Source: Streptomyces misionensis (GTDB taxonomy: Bacteria > Actinomycetota > Actinomycetes > Streptomycetales > Streptomycetaceae). From it: 64,000 nt of DNA. Both the position numbers and the translations under genes were made by a program. This document shows, one piece after another, positions 27,429-36,439 of the stretch. The notes beneath the pieces are model-generated. The model was not told the DNA's origin, did not search any database, and saw only the letters and a list, made by a program, of their open reading frames with translations. The stretch is taken from the NCBI RefSeq assembly GCF_900104815.1, contig NZ_FNTD01000004.1:2868501-2932500 (forward strand), in the 5' to 3' direction. Numbering within the stretch: position 1 is the first letter of the stretch; every line of letters begins with the position of its first letter.

Positions 27429-28784
27429 TCAGCCCTCGGTGGTCTCCTCGGCCGCGGCCTCGGTCTCCTCGTCCTCGTCGCTGAGGTCGACCGTCTCGCC
27501 GTTGGTGTCCTTCACCGAGGCGGCCTCGACCACGACGGCCAGGGCCTTGCCGCGGGCCACCTCGCCGACCAGGAGCGGCACCTGGCCACCCTCGACGACG
27601 GCCTGGGCGAACTGGTCGGGGGACATGCCGGAGGAGGCCGCACGCCGCATGAGGTGCTCGGTGAGCTCCTCCTGGTTGACGTTCAGGTTCTCCTTCTTCA
27701 CCAGCTCGTCCAGGACGAACTGGGTCTTGATGCCCTTGACCGCGGCCTCGCGGGTCTCGGCCTCGAACTCCTCGGCGGACTTGCCCTGGATCTCCAGGTA
27801 CTTGTCGAGGGTCAGACCCATCTGCGCGAGCTGGTGGTGCTCCAGGTTGTGCTTGCGGGTGTTGATCTCGTCCTCGAGCAGCTTCTCGGGGACCGGGACC
27901 TCGACCAGCTCCAGGAGCTTCTCCAGGACGCGCTCCTGCGCCTGGGTGGCCTGGTCGAACTGCTTCATGTTCGCGAGGCGCTTGCGGCTGTCGGCCTTGA
28001 GCTCGTCCAGGGTGTCGAACTCGGAGGCGAGCTGCGCGAACTCGTCGTCCAGCTCGGGCAGTTCACGCTTGGCGACCTCGGTGACCTTGACGGTGACCTC
28101 GGCCTCCTTGCCCGCGGCGGAGCCGCCCTTCAGCTCGGAGGTGAAGGTCGCCTCCTCGCCGGCGGACAGGCCCTTGACGGCCTCGTCGACACCGTCGAGC
28201 AGCTCGCCGGAGCCGATGGTGTAGGAGACGCCGTTGGCGATGCCGTCCTCCAGCACCTCGCCGTCGACCTTGGCCTCCAGGTCGATGGTGACGACGTCGC
28301 CGTCCTCGGCGGCGCGCTCCACCGGGGAGGTGGACGCGAAGCGCTCACGCAGCTGCTCGACCGACTTCTCCACGTCCTCGTCGGTCACCTCGACGGCGTC
28401 GACCTCGACCTCGATGCCGGAGTAGTCCGGGATCTCCAGGGCCGGGCGCACGTCCACCTCGGCGGTGAAGTTCAGCGTCTCGCCGTCCTTCAGCTCGGTG
28501 ATGTCGACGTCGGGCTGGCCCAGCGGGCTCAGCTCGGCCTCGTTGACCGCCTCGGTGTAGAACTTCGGGAGCGCGTCGTTGACCGCCTCCTCCAGGACCG
28601 CACCGCGGCCGAACCGCTGGTCGATGACGCGGGCCGGGATCTTGCCCTTGCGGAAGCCCTTCACCGTGACCTGCTGGTTGATCTTCTTGTACGCCGCGTC
28701 GAGGCTGTCCTTGAGCTCCTCGAAGGGCACCTCGACAGTGAGCCGAACCCGGGTCGGGTTCAGGGTCTCCACGGCGCTCTTCAC
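27429..28784 (-). CDS. tig: Trigger factor, ribosome-associated chaperone/PPIase
   Basis: The 451-residue protein has the N-terminal ribosome-binding domain with the signature [12 protein letters not shown] (about residues 43-54). The central FKBP-like prolyl isomerase domain spans about 150-245 and a long helical C-terminal chaperone domain follows. The C-terminus is acidic ([16 protein letters not shown]). It folds nascent chains at the ribosome exit. The gene lies upstream of clpP1-clpP2-clpX, the common arrangement in bacteria. Confidence 0.97.
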   Translation of the reverse strand: MKSAVETLNPTRVRLTVEVPFEELKDSLDAAYKKINQQVTVKGFRKGKIPARVIDQRFGRGAVLEEAVNDALPKFYTEAVNEAELSPLGQPDVDITELKDGETLNFTAEVDVRPALEIPDYSGIEVEVDAVEVTDEDVEKSVEQLRERFASTSPVERAAEDGDVVTIDLEAKVDGEVLEDGIANGVSYTIGSGELLDGVDEAVKGLSAGEEATFTSELKGGSAAGKEAEVTVKVTEVAKRELPELDDEFAQLASEFDTLDELKADSRKRLANMKQFDQATQAQERVLEKLLELVEVPVPEKLLEDEINTRKHNLEHHQLAQMGLTLDKYLEIQGKSAEEFEAETREAAVKGIKTQFVLDELVKKENLNVNQEELTEHLMRRAASSGMSPDQFAQAVVEGGQVPLLVGEVARGKALAVVVEAASVKDTNGETVDLSDEDEETEAAAEETTEG

Positions 28785-28972
28785 GGTTCGGTCTCCTTGT
28801 GGCTGACTGCTTGGGTTCTGCCGAGCCAGACAGGTCCGGCGGATTCGCCGCCCGGAGGAGTACGTAGGCCGTGGGGGCCGGGGTCACACGGGCGCGCAGC
28901 TTGCATAGTAACCGCAGGCGGTCGGCGCCCCAAAAGGCGACCATCACGACGCGCGGGCCGCTGGTCGGCTGG

Positions 28973-29049
28973 TGGTCGGGGTGGCGGGATTTGAACCCAC
29001 GGCCTTCCGCTCCCAAAGCGGACGCGCTACCAAGCTGCGCCACACCCCG
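28973..29049 (-). tRNA. tRNA-Pro (anticodon UGG)
   Basis: On the minus strand the 77-nt sequence folds as a cloverleaf. The acceptor stem is CGGGGTG pairing with CACCCCG, the anticodon loop TTTGGGA gives anticodon TGG, the T-loop is TTCAAAT, and the CCA end is encoded (28973-28975). Confidence 0.95.
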
Positions 29050-29208
29050 TCTGGTGCGAGACGTAGGGTACATGGCCGGGCGGTTCGCGTCGGCCGCATT
29101 CTTCGAGGCGGGGCGCGTGGTACGCGTGATCCGAACGCGTTGGCCCAATGGACGGGCGACCCGCTACGATGCCTTCGTGCCGCGGTCACCGAGCTGCGGC
29201 GCAGCGCT

Positions 29209-29279
29209 GCGGGCGTAGCTCAATGGTAGAGCCCTAGTCTTCCAAACTAGCTACGCGGGTTCGATTCCCGTCGCCCGCT
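29209..29279 (+). tRNA. tRNA-Gly (anticodon UCC)
   Basis: The 71-nt sequence has the acceptor stem GCGGGCG pairing with CGCCCGC, the anticodon loop CTTCCAA with anticodon TCC, and the T-loop TTCGATT. The CCA end is not encoded (CCG follows). It is transcribed on the strand opposite to tRNA-Pro. Confidence 0.95.
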
Positions 29280-29286
29280 CCGGATG

Positions 29287-29328
29287 CCGAAGGCCCAGGT
29301 GAGGTTGTCTCCTCGCCTGGGCCTTCGG
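29287..29328 (+). terminator. Hairpin terminator after tRNA-Gly
   Basis: An 18-bp stem with one T-G wobble (29287-29304 with 29311-29328) begins 8 bp after tRNA-Gly and is followed by TCGTTT. It is a convincing terminator for the tRNA transcript. Confidence 0.75.
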
Positions 29329-29346
29329 TCGTTTCCGGGCCGCCTC

Positions 29347-29390
29347 TTGATGTGCGGCCGCGGCGTCGATACGATCCGTACCGGTACGGA
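29347..29390 (+). promoter_or_regulatory. Promoter with overlapping palindromic operator for the VOC-TetR pair
   Basis: A TTGATG -35 (29347-29352), a 17-bp spacer and a TACGAT -10 (29370-29375) form a good housekeeping promoter. A perfect 16-bp palindrome, TCCGTACCGGTACGGA (29375-29390), covers the expected transcription start. This is the classic layout for repression by the TetR protein encoded at 29826-30464. Confidence 0.65.
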
Positions 29391-29442
29391 ACATAACTCG
29401 GACGCGAGCGGAACGGCTCGGCCGGTACAAGGGGGAAAGATC

Positions 29443-29829
29443 ATGCGGGTCAAGGACTTCGATCACCTGGTGCTCAACGTCGCGGACGTCGAGCGGGCGC
29501 TGGGCTTCTACACCGGGCCGCTGGGGCTCGCGGGCGAGCGGGTCGAGGAGTGGCGGGCCGGGAAGGTGCCGTTCCCCTCGGTGCGGATCAGCGGGACCAC
29601 GGTCATCGACCTGGTCGAGCGGCCCCGCGGCGAGTCCAACGTCGACCACATCTGCCTGGTGGTGGATCCGCTGGACTGGCAGGAGGTCGTCGCCTCCGGC
29701 ACGTTCGACGTCGTCGAGGGGCCCGTGCCGCGCTGGGGCGCCCGGGGTTCGGCCGAGTCCGTCTACGTGCGCGACCCCGACGGCAACACCGTGGAGCTGC
29801 GCTGGTACCCCCAGGACGCCGCCGCATGA
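29443..29829 (+). CDS. VOC (glyoxalase/dioxygenase superfamily) protein
   Basis: The 128-residue protein is a single vicinal-oxygen-chelate domain built of two beta-alpha-beta-beta-beta units. Metal-ligand candidates are His8 (DHLVLNV), the His in NVDHICLVV and the Glu in GNTVELRWYP. The exact reaction is unknown; members include glyoxalases, dioxygenases and antibiotic-binding resistance proteins. ATG 29443 has GGGGGAAAG upstream. Its stop overlaps the TetR start by 4 nt (ATGA), so the regulator and VOC protein are co-expressed and probably act on the same stress compound. Confidence 0.88.
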   Translation: MRVKDFDHLVLNVADVERALGFYTGPLGLAGERVEEWRAGKVPFPSVRISGTTVIDLVERPRGESNVDHICLVVDPLDWQEVVASGTFDVVEGPVPRWGARGSAESVYVRDPDGNTVELRWYPQDAAA

Positions 29830-30464
29830 GCCCGGCGGCCGGCGGCCGGCCCCGGGATCCGGCGATCGACGCCGCGGTGCTGGCGGCCACCGTGCGGCTG
29901 CTGGGCGAGGACGGTTACGGCGGTTTCGCGCTGGAGAGGGTGGCCGCGCTCGCGGGCACCAGCAAGGCCGCCATCCGCCGCCGCTGGCCCCGGCGGCAGC
30001 GGCTGGTGATCGACGCGCTCGCCTCGGTCCTCGTCGTGCCGCCCGCCCCGGACAACGGCTGCACCCGCTGCGATCTGCACCAGAGCGTGCGGCTGCTCGC
30101 CGAGGTGCTGCACGAGCGGCTGCCGGCCGGGGTGCTCGCGCCGCTGATCGCCGACTGCGCCGACGACCCCGAGTTGCACGAGCACCTGCTGCACAGCCTC
30201 GTACAGCCGGGCCGGGCGGCCGCCGCGGTCGCGGTGCGGCGGGCCGTCGAGCGCGGGGACCTGCTGCCGGACGTGGACCCCGAGCTGTTCGTCGACCTGC
30301 TCGCCTCGGTGGTGTACCGGCGGGCGCTGTTCGGCGAGGCTCCGGTCGACGCGTCGTCGGCGCGCGCGCTGGTCGACCTGCTGCTGCGCGGGGTGGCCGT
30401 CGACTTCGACCGGCTGGTGTTCATCAGCCGGCAGCCGGCCGAGCGGCGGCACCTTTACCACTAG
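29826..30464 (+). CDS. TetR/AcrR-family transcriptional regulator
   Basis: The 212-residue protein has an N-terminal helix-turn-helix (GYGGFALERVAALAGTSKAAIRRRWPRR, about residues 32-60). A C-terminal ligand domain typical of TetR_C families follows (CDDPELHEHLL; DPELFVDLLASVVYRRALFG). It is translationally coupled to the VOC gene. The palindrome at 29375-29390 in their shared promoter is its likely operator, so autorepression released by a small molecule is the simplest model. Confidence 0.88.
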   Translation: MSPAAGGRPRDPAIDAAVLAATVRLLGEDGYGGFALERVAALAGTSKAAIRRRWPRRQRLVIDALASVLVVPPAPDNGCTRCDLHQSVRLLAEVLHERLPAGVLAPLIADCADDPELHEHLLHSLVQPGRAAAAVAVRRAVERGDLLPDVDPELFVDLLASVVYRRALFGEAPVDASSARALVDLLLRGVAVDFDRLVFISRQPAERRHLYH

Positions 30465-30505
30465 GGCCGGCACCGGGGCACCGGCCGTGGCGGGACCGCG
30501 GCCGG

Positions 30506-30700
30506 TCAGAACTTGATCGCGGAGATCGAGTCCGCTATCGAGTTCAGGAACCGGTTGATGGACGGCGCCATGCCGCTGGAGGCCAGGAAGAAGCCGAAGA
30601 GCATGGCCACGATGGCCGGTCCGGGCTTGAGGTTCTTCCCCCTGATGAGCACCACCAGGATGACCGCCAACAGCAGCACCACAGACAGTGAAATGGCCAC
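30506..30700 (-). CDS. Small conserved membrane protein, 64 aa
   Basis: The protein starts with a transmembrane helix (SLSVVLLLAVILVVLI). A second hydrophobic stretch (GPAIVAMLFGFFLASSG) and an amphipathic tail (SINRFLNSIADSISAIKF) follow. No domain or function is recognised. It ends 41 bp before the convergent TetR gene, and 439 bp of non-coding sequence lies upstream. A holin-like or membrane-organising role cannot be excluded from size alone. Confidence 0.7.
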   Translation of the reverse strand: MAISLSVVLLLAVILVVLIRGKNLKPGPAIVAMLFGFFLASSGMAPSINRFLNSIADSISAIKF

Positions 30701-31139
30701 AACTGATCACACCCTCGGTCGGTCCCTCTCCCGGCCCGGGGGCACGGCCCGCACCCCCGCCAGAACCATCGTGCCACCAACGGGCCTGGTCCATGCGGCT
30801 CCTGACATGATGTCGGACACGCCGTCCCGGCCCGGGCGACACCCCGCACAGGAATTCGACGGGCACCCGATCGCGACTGCGGCAGGAATTACGCGACTTC
30901 GTTTCCAGCTCCACACAACTTGCGCGCAGGTAATTCAAATTGATCGCACAGAGACGCCGTATGCCCCACTTGGTGGGGACGAATCCCGACATCATGGGTG
31001 AACGGCGGGCTTTTCTGTGGGCACCGTCACGTGATTACGGACCGCAAGTCCTTTGAATTCGCGGGCAGTCGCAGGGAATAACCGGAAATGACTGCACGGG
31101 GTTTTACGGAATCCCGCACACGACGCTAGGGTGCCTGAG
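30701..31139. other. Non-coding intergenic region, AT-richer than neighbours
   Basis: No convincing reading frame is present on either strand. The part from about 30880 to 31100 is visibly richer in A/T than its surroundings. It contains a small hairpin, CCCCACTTGGTGGGG (about 30963-30977). The last 12 bp hold a promoter for the acyltransferase gene. The rest should contain the promoter of the minus-strand 64-residue protein. Confidence 0.5.
31128..31133 (+). promoter_or_regulatory. -10 element TAGGGT for a leaderless acyltransferase mRNA
   Basis: TAGGGT is followed by exactly 6 nt (GCCTGA) and then ATG at 31140. That spacing puts the transcription start at the start codon. There is no ribosome site upstream of this ATG or of the GTG at 31131. 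A weak -35 (TTTACG) lies 18 bp upstream. Confidence 0.5.
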
Positions 31140-32324
31140 ATGTTCGACGCCGCCTCCTCCCCCGGCCAGACCCCGCAGCCGCTCCCCCCGGCCCAGCCGC
31201 CGGCGCCGGGAGTGCCCGGTCCGCGTACCCCGGTGAGTACGCAGGAACGGCCGGGGCAGACGGCGAGACCCGGCGGCAAACAGCGCGACGCGTTCTTCGA
31301 CAACGCCAAGTACCTGGCGATCGTGCTCGTCGCGATGGGTCACTCGTGGGAGCCGCTGAAGGGCGACAGCCGCATCCTGGAGGGCCTGTACACGGTCGTG
31401 TACAGCTTCCACATGCCGGCGTTCATCATCATTTCCGGCTTCTTCTCGCGTCATTTCGACATGCGCCCGGACCGGCTCAAGCGGCTGGTCACCGGGGTCC
31501 TCGTCCCCTATGTCGTCTTCGAGACGGCATACCCCCTGTTCAACAACCTCGTCACGGGCTCCCACCAGGAGATCAGTCTGCTCGATCCCTGGTTCCTGAC
31601 CTGGTTCCTGTGCGCCCTGTTCGTCTGGCGGCTGACCACGCCGATCTGGAAGCTGGTGCGCCATCCGCTGCCGGTGGCCCTCGTCGTCGCCATGCTGGCC
31701 TCCGTCACCCCGAACATCGGCGACGACCTCGACCTCCAGCGCGTGCTCCAGTTCCTGCCGTACTTCGTACTCGGCCTGAACATGAAGCCGGAGCACTTCC
31801 AGCTGGTGCGCCGCCGCGCGGTGCGGATCGCCGCGGTGCCGGTGTTCGCCGCGGCGCTGCTGGTCGGCTGGTGGGCGGTGCCGCGCATGAACACCGCGTG
31901 GTTCTACCACCGCGACTCGGCGCAGGAGCTGGGCGCGCCCTGGTGGTGCGGGCCGGTGATGACGCTCGCGATGATGGCCTGTTCGCTGCTGCTGACGGCC
32001 TGCTTCTTCGCCTGGGTGCCGGGCCGCAGGACCTGGTTCACCACGCTGGGCGCGGGCACCATCTGCGGCTATCTGCTGCACGGCTTCCTGGTGAAGTTCG
32101 CCGACTACCGGGGCTGGTTCGACCACGCCTGGCTGCACCGGCCGCTCGGCGAGATCCTGGTGACCCTGCTCGCGGGCGCCGCCGTCACCCTGCTGTGCAC
32201 CGCGCCGGTGCGGCGGGTCTTCCGGTTCGCGATGGAGCCGAAGATGGAGTGGGCGTTCAAGCAGGACGCCGCCCGGCTGGCCCGGGAGCGGGGGCAGCAG
32301 GCGCACGAAAAGGCCGCGACCTGA
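31140..32324 (+). CDS. Acyltransferase-3 family membrane protein
   Basis: Predicted 394 residues. A Pro-rich cytoplasmic N-terminus of about 45 residues precedes the first helix (FFDNAKYLAIVLVAMGHSW). About ten membrane helices follow, with the conserved His in VAMGHSW and YSFHMPAFIIISGFF. It resembles fucose 4-O-acetylase (NolL-type) members, which move acetyl groups from acetyl-CoA to sugars across the membrane. The start ATG 31140 looks leaderless; a GTG at 31131 is the alternative. Its target may be a cell-wall or surface glycan, but the neighbours give no clue. Confidence 0.85.
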   Translation: MFDAASSPGQTPQPLPPAQPPAPGVPGPRTPVSTQERPGQTARPGGKQRDAFFDNAKYLAIVLVAMGHSWEPLKGDSRILEGLYTVVYSFHMPAFIIISGFFSRHFDMRPDRLKRLVTGVLVPYVVFETAYPLFNNLVTGSHQEISLLDPWFLTWFLCALFVWRLTTPIWKLVRHPLPVALVVAMLASVTPNIGDDLDLQRVLQFLPYFVLGLNMKPEHFQLVRRRAVRIAAVPVFAAALLVGWWAVPRMNTAWFYHRDSAQELGAPWWCGPVMTLAMMACSLLLTACFFAWVPGRRTWFTTLGAGTICGYLLHGFLVKFADYRGWFDHAWLHRPLGEILVTLLAGAAVTLLCTAPVRRVFRFAMEPKMEWAFKQDAARLARERGQQAHEKAAT

Positions 32325-32360
32325 CCGGTTTTACTGCTCTTCGTCCCGATCCGGGGCCCT

Positions 32361-32834
32361 TCAGCTCTGACGCAGACCGAGGAGCGCGCGCATGTGCGCG
32401 TACTTCTCGGTCAGTCGTTTCCGGGTCGGTTCGTCCAGGACGGCCAGCCGCTCCGGGTCGGCGTTGTGCGCCAGGTCCGCCTCCTTCACCAGCAGGGCGC
32501 CCGGGGTGTCGAGGACGCGCCGGGCGTACGCCGCCGGGTCCTCCCCCGGCCGCTTGGTGACGGCGTCCACGATGGCCTTGGTGCGCGGGGTGAGGGCGGC
32601 CCCGGCCAGCCAGGCGCGGCTGAGCGCGGCGTCCTCCACGGAGTCGTGCAGCCAGGCCGCCGCGATCTGCTCGGCGTCGCCCCCGCGGGCGCGCACGCCG
32701 TTCGCCACGGCGGCGAGGTGCTCGGCGTACGGCCGTCCCGCCTTGTCGGTCTGTCCCTCGTGCGCGGTCCGGGCCGTGGCCTCGACCTCGGCGAGGGTGA
32801 GGAGTCCGGGTGCCGCGGGCGGTGTCTCGGTCAT
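32361..32834 (-). CDS. HD-domain phosphohydrolase, RelA/SpoT-hydrolase-like
   Basis: The 157-residue protein carries a compact HD fold. The metal ligands are His in TAHEGQTDKAG, the HD pair in AAAWLHDSVEDA and Asp in VKEADLAHNAD. This pattern is that of small (p)ppGpp-hydrolase-like proteins, so alarmone hydrolysis is possible; other nucleotide substrates are not excluded. It is 13 bp downstream of the PP2C phosphatase gene, probably one transcript, and convergent with the acyltransferase gene. Confidence 0.8.
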   Translation of the reverse strand: MTETPPAAPGLLTLAEVEATARTAHEGQTDKAGRPYAEHLAAVANGVRARGGDAEQIAAAWLHDSVEDAALSRAWLAGAALTPRTKAIVDAVTKRPGEDPAAYARRVLDTPGALLVKEADLAHNADPERLAVLDEPTRKRLTEKYAHMRALLGLRQS

Positions 32835-32846
32835 GCGCCCAGTGTG

Positions 32847-34019
32847 TCAGCGGGCGTGGGCCGAGGCCTCGCGGCAGATCAGGAGCAGGGCGCGGTCGTC
32901 GTTGACGTCCTTGGCGACGGCCTCGATGAGGTGCCAGGCGGCGCCGTGGAAGCCGCCGGCGACATAGCGGTCGGCCTCGCCGGTGAGCCGGTCGATGCCC
33001 TCGACGATGTCCCGGTCGGAGGTCTCCACCAGGCCGTCGGTGAACAGCATCAGCACGTCGCCGGGGCGCAGCGAGCCCTTCACGGAGTCGAACTGGGCGC
33101 CGTCGTACACCCCCAGCAGCGGTCCCTCGGCCGACTTCTCCTCCCAGCGGCCGGTGCCCGCGCTGAGCTGGAGCCCCGGCGGGTGGCCCGCGGAGTACAG
33201 CTCGTAGTCCCCGGAGTCGAGGTCCAGGACGAGGTGGATGGAGGTGGCGAAGCCCTCCTCCCAGTCCTGGCGCAGCAGGTAGCCGTTGGCGGCCGGGAGG
33301 AAGGCGTGCGGGGGCAGGGAGCCCAGCAGCCCGCCGAACGCGCCGGACAGCAGCAGGGCGCGCGAGCCGGCGTCCATGCCCTTGCCGGAGACGTCGGTGA
33401 GGACGACCTCCAGGGTGCGGCCGCCGTTGGTGCGGGCGGCCACCACGAAGTCGCCGGAGAAGGACTGGCCGCCGGCCGGGCGCAGCGCCATCTCGTGGTG
33501 CCAGCCCTGCGGCAGCTTGGGCAGCTTGCTCTGCACCCGGATCCGTTCGCGCAGGTCGAACAGCATGGTGCCGCCGCGCCGCCAGGGCACGCCGACGCGG
33601 CTGCGGAACTGGGCGGTGAGCAGGCCGAAGAAGCCGCAGGCGGCCACCACCAGGACCACGCCCGGGGTGACCCGCGAGGGGCCCTCGGTGTACGGGCCCA
33701 GCCGCACCGACTCCACGATCAGCGCGGTGGCCGCCGCCGCGTACAGACCGAGCAGGCTCGCCGGGCGCAGCAGCAGCCCGCCGGCGACGATCGGCAGCAC
33801 CAGCATGGCCGGGGAGCACCACACGGAGTCGAACAGGGTGAGGGCCGCGAGGACGGGGACGGTGAGCAGCAGCCCGGCGAAGGCGATCCAGTCGGAGCCG
33901 TCGCCGCGGAAGTAGTCGACGGCGCTTTTGCGCAGGCCGACGCGGGCCCGGTGCCACTGCATCCTCCACCGGGCCGTGAACGTCTCGGCCTTCGCGCGCG
34001 TCTCTCGTCCTGCTGCCAT
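32847..34019 (-). CDS. PP2C/SpoIIE-type serine phosphatase with membrane domain
   Basis: The 390-residue protein has about four N-terminal membrane helices (residues 45-140) and a cytoplasmic SpoIIE/RsbU phosphatase domain. Metal-binding aspartates are seen in SFSGDFVVA, LTDVSGKGMDAG and LFTDGLVE. Relatives dephosphorylate anti-anti-sigma factors, and Streptomyces has dozens, usually unassigned. The membrane part suggests sensing of an envelope signal. The start ATG 34019 faces the divergent acetyltransferase gene across 174 bp. Confidence 0.88.
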   Translation of the reverse strand: MAAGRETRAKAETFTARWRMQWHRARVGLRKSAVDYFRGDGSDWIAFAGLLLTVPVLAALTLFDSVWCSPAMLVLPIVAGGLLLRPASLLGLYAAAATALIVESVRLGPYTEGPSRVTPGVVLVVAACGFFGLLTAQFRSRVGVPWRRGGTMLFDLRERIRVQSKLPKLPQGWHHEMALRPAGGQSFSGDFVVAARTNGGRTLEVVLTDVSGKGMDAGSRALLLSGAFGGLLGSLPPHAFLPAANGYLLRQDWEEGFATSIHLVLDLDSGDYELYSAGHPPGLQLSAGTGRWEEKSAEGPLLGVYDGAQFDSVKGSLRPGDVLMLFTDGLVETSDRDIVEGIDRLTGEADRYVAGGFHGAAWHLIEAVAKDVNDDRALLLICREASAHAR

Positions 34020-34193
34020 TAGTTCGGGACCCTATCCATCGCACCGGCCGCTTGGCACGGGAGGTCCCACTTGTCCCCCGTGCGGGCTGCGTTTCACAGG
34101 TTCGTCCCTCAGTGAACGCCACCCGGCGCCCGCGCGTCCCCGTCCCGGCGAAATTCGCTGGCCCGCCCCGCGACGTCTTGCTAGGCATGGCGC

Positions 34194-35435
34194 ATGGAGA
34201 CTGACCGGGGAACCGAGTTGAGGGTGCTGCGTGAGGCCGACTGGGACGAGTGGTACGGCTCCCTGTACCGCGCGTTCGGCTGGCCGGCGGAGCAGCCCGA
34301 GGACCGCGAACTGCACCGGTCCCTGCTGGACCCGGACCGGGGTCTGGCCGCCTGGGACGGGGACCGGATCGTCGGTACGGCGGGGTCGTTCGCCTTCCGG
34401 ATGACCGTGCCGGGCGGGGCGGCGGTCCCGGCGGCGGGCGTCACCATGGTGAGCGTGGCGGCCACGCACCGGCGGCGCGGGGTGCTGACGTCGATGATGC
34501 GCCGGCAGCTGGACGACGTCCGGGCGCTGGGCGAACCGCTGGCGGTGCTGACCGCGTCCGAGCCGGCGATCTACGGCCGCTTCGGCTACGGCGTCGCGAC
34601 GTACCGGTTGTCCGCGGAGATCGACACCAGCCGGGTCACCCTCGATCCGCCGGCCGGCACCGACGAGGTACGGCTGCGGTACGCGGCGCCGGCGGACGTC
34701 CTCGACGCGTGCGAGGCGGTGTACGCGGCGCTGGTGCCGCGCCGGCCCGGGATGCTGGTCCGCCGGCCCGGCTGGGAGCGGGCCGGACTGCTGGACACCG
34801 AGATGGCGCGCGGCGGGGCGTCGGCGCTCCAGTGCGTGGTCGCGGAGCGGGACGGGCAGGTCACCGGGTACGCGCGGTTCCGCACCCGGGCCGAGTGGAA
34901 CGCGGGCGGCGCCGACGGCACGGTGCGGCCGGCGGACCTCGCCGCGCTCGATCCCGCGACGGAGGGCGCGCTGTGGCGCTTCCTGTGCGGCATCGACCTG
35001 ATGACGACCGTGTCGGTGGACGCGCGGCCGGTGGACGACGGCTGGCAGCACATGGTCTCCGACGTCCGCCGTTGCCGGCCGCGGGTGCGGGACGAGGGCT
35101 TCGTACGGCTGGTCGACGTCGGTACGGCGCTGGCCGCGCGGACGTACCAGGCGCCGGTGGACGTCGTCCTGGAGGTGGCGGACGCCTTCTGTCCCTGGAA
35201 CGCGGGGCGTTGGCGGCTGACCGGGGACGCCAAGGGGGCGTCCTGCGAGCGTACGACGGAGCCTGCGGAACTCGCGCTTTCGGTACGGGAGTTGGGGGCG
35301 GCGTACCTGGGCGGGGTGTCGCTGGCCGCGCTGGCGGCGGCCGGGCGGGTGCGGGAGCTGCGCGGCGGGGCGCTGGCGGAGGCGTCGGTGGGGTTCGGGT
35401 CCGCTGTGGCCCCGTGGCTGCCGCACAGTTTCTAG
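34194..35435 (+). CDS. Eis-like GNAT N-acetyltransferase
   Basis: The 413-residue protein has the three-part Eis layout: two GNAT domains (acetyl-CoA loop in VAATHRRRGVLTSMM) and a C-terminal SCP-like domain. The active-site Tyr lies in IYGRFGYGVATY, and the C-terminal Phe (HSF end), whose carboxylate is catalytic in Eis, is kept. Eis proteins acetylate amines, including aminoglycosides, at several positions. The start may be leaderless: TAGGCA at 34182-34187 is 6 nt before ATG. Confidence 0.88.
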   Translation: METDRGTELRVLREADWDEWYGSLYRAFGWPAEQPEDRELHRSLLDPDRGLAAWDGDRIVGTAGSFAFRMTVPGGAAVPAAGVTMVSVAATHRRRGVLTSMMRRQLDDVRALGEPLAVLTASEPAIYGRFGYGVATYRLSAEIDTSRVTLDPPAGTDEVRLRYAAPADVLDACEAVYAALVPRRPGMLVRRPGWERAGLLDTEMARGGASALQCVVAERDGQVTGYARFRTRAEWNAGGADGTVRPADLAALDPATEGALWRFLCGIDLMTTVSVDARPVDDGWQHMVSDVRRCRPRVRDEGFVRLVDVGTALAARTYQAPVDVVLEVADAFCPWNAGRWRLTGDAKGASCERTTEPAELALSVRELGAAYLGGVSLAALAAAGRVRELRGGALAEASVGFGSAVAPWLPHSF

Positions 35436-35448
35436 CTCTTCGCCCGGG

Positions 35449-36258
35449 TCAGCGTTTCTGGCAGGTGGGGCACCAGAAGAGGTTGCGGGCGGCGAGGCCG
35501 GCGGTGCGGATCTCGTCGCCGCAGATGTGGCAGGGCTGGGTGGCGCGGCGGTAGACGTACACCTCGCCGCCGTGGTCGTCGACGCGGGGCGGGCGGCCCA
35601 TGGCCTCGGGGGTGTGCTCGGGCCGTACGGTGTCGATCCGGTTGTCGCGCACGCCCTGGCGCATCAGCGCGACCAGGTCGGACCAGATCGCGTCCCATTC
35701 GGCCGGGGTGATGTCGCGGCCCGCGCGGTAGGGGTCGATGCCGTGCCGGAACAGGACCTCGGCGCGGTAGACGTTGCCGACGCCGGCCACGGTCTTCTGG
35801 TCCATCAGCAGGGCGGCGACGGTCGTGCGGCTGCGGGAGATCTTCCGGTACGCGGCCTCGGGGTCGGCGTCCTCGCGGAGCGGGTCGGGGCCGAGGCGGT
35901 CGTGGACGGCCCGCTTCTCCGCGTCGGTGATCAGGGCGCAGGTGGTGGGCCCGCGGAGGTCGACGTACGCCGTGTCGGTGGCGAGGCGGAGGCGGACGGT
36001 GTCGGTGGGCGGGGGCGCCGGGGCGTCGCCGAAGCCGACCTTGCCGAAGAGGCCGAGGTGGATGTGGACCCAGTCGGTGTCGCGGAACCGGAGGAACAGG
36101 TGCTTGCCGTGGGCCTCGGTGGCGGTCAGCTCGGCGCGGTCCAGGAGGGCGGCGGCGTCGGAGAACTTGCCCTGGGGGCTGGTGACGCGGGGGGCCGTGT
36201 GCAGGAAGCGCTCGGCGTAGTCCCGGGCCAGCCGGTGGATGGTGTGCCCTTCGGGCAA
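35449..36258 (-). CDS. Fpg/Nei-family DNA glycosylase
   Basis: This 269-residue base-excision enzyme begins PEGH after the initiator, giving catalytic Pro2 and Glu3 (MPEGHTIHRLARDY). This fixes the TTG start at 36258. A helix-two-turn-helix lies in DQKTVAGVGNVYRAEVLF. The C-terminal zinc finger is CHICGDEIRTAG and FWCPTCQKR (four Cys). The His in PEGH indicates the Nei (endonuclease VIII) side of the family rather than MutM. It removes oxidised pyrimidines and nicks the abasic site. Confidence 0.92.
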   Translation of the reverse strand: MPEGHTIHRLARDYAERFLHTAPRVTSPQGKFSDAAALLDRAELTATEAHGKHLFLRFRDTDWVHIHLGLFGKVGFGDAPAPPPTDTVRLRLATDTAYVDLRGPTTCALITDAEKRAVHDRLGPDPLREDADPEAAYRKISRSRTTVAALLMDQKTVAGVGNVYRAEVLFRHGIDPYRAGRDITPAEWDAIWSDLVALMRQGVRDNRIDTVRPEHTPEAMGRPPRVDDHGGEVYVYRRATQPCHICGDEIRTAGLAARNLFWCPTCQKR

Positions 36259-36439
36259 GGCGGGGCCGTCCTTTCCTCTTGGTCACCGGGGGCGGGCCCC
36301 GCGGTGCACTCACCCAGCGTACGGAACCGCCGCCGGCGACCCCGGGGGACGGGGCGCCCATGACGCCCGCCCTCCGGCCCGTCGAGTCGGGCCGGAGGGC
36401 GGGTGGGGAAAGCGGGCCGGACGCCGGTCCGGGCGGGGC

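Noticed and set aside
28960..29290. Integration site (attB) at the tRNA pair
   Set aside because: No integrase, no repeated tRNA 3' end and no mobile genes lie nearby.
30513..31001. Plus-strand open frame of 162 codons over the small membrane protein gene and the gap
   Set aside because: It overlaps the conserved 64-residue gene on the other strand, has low GC3 in its second half, and shows no recognisable protein features.
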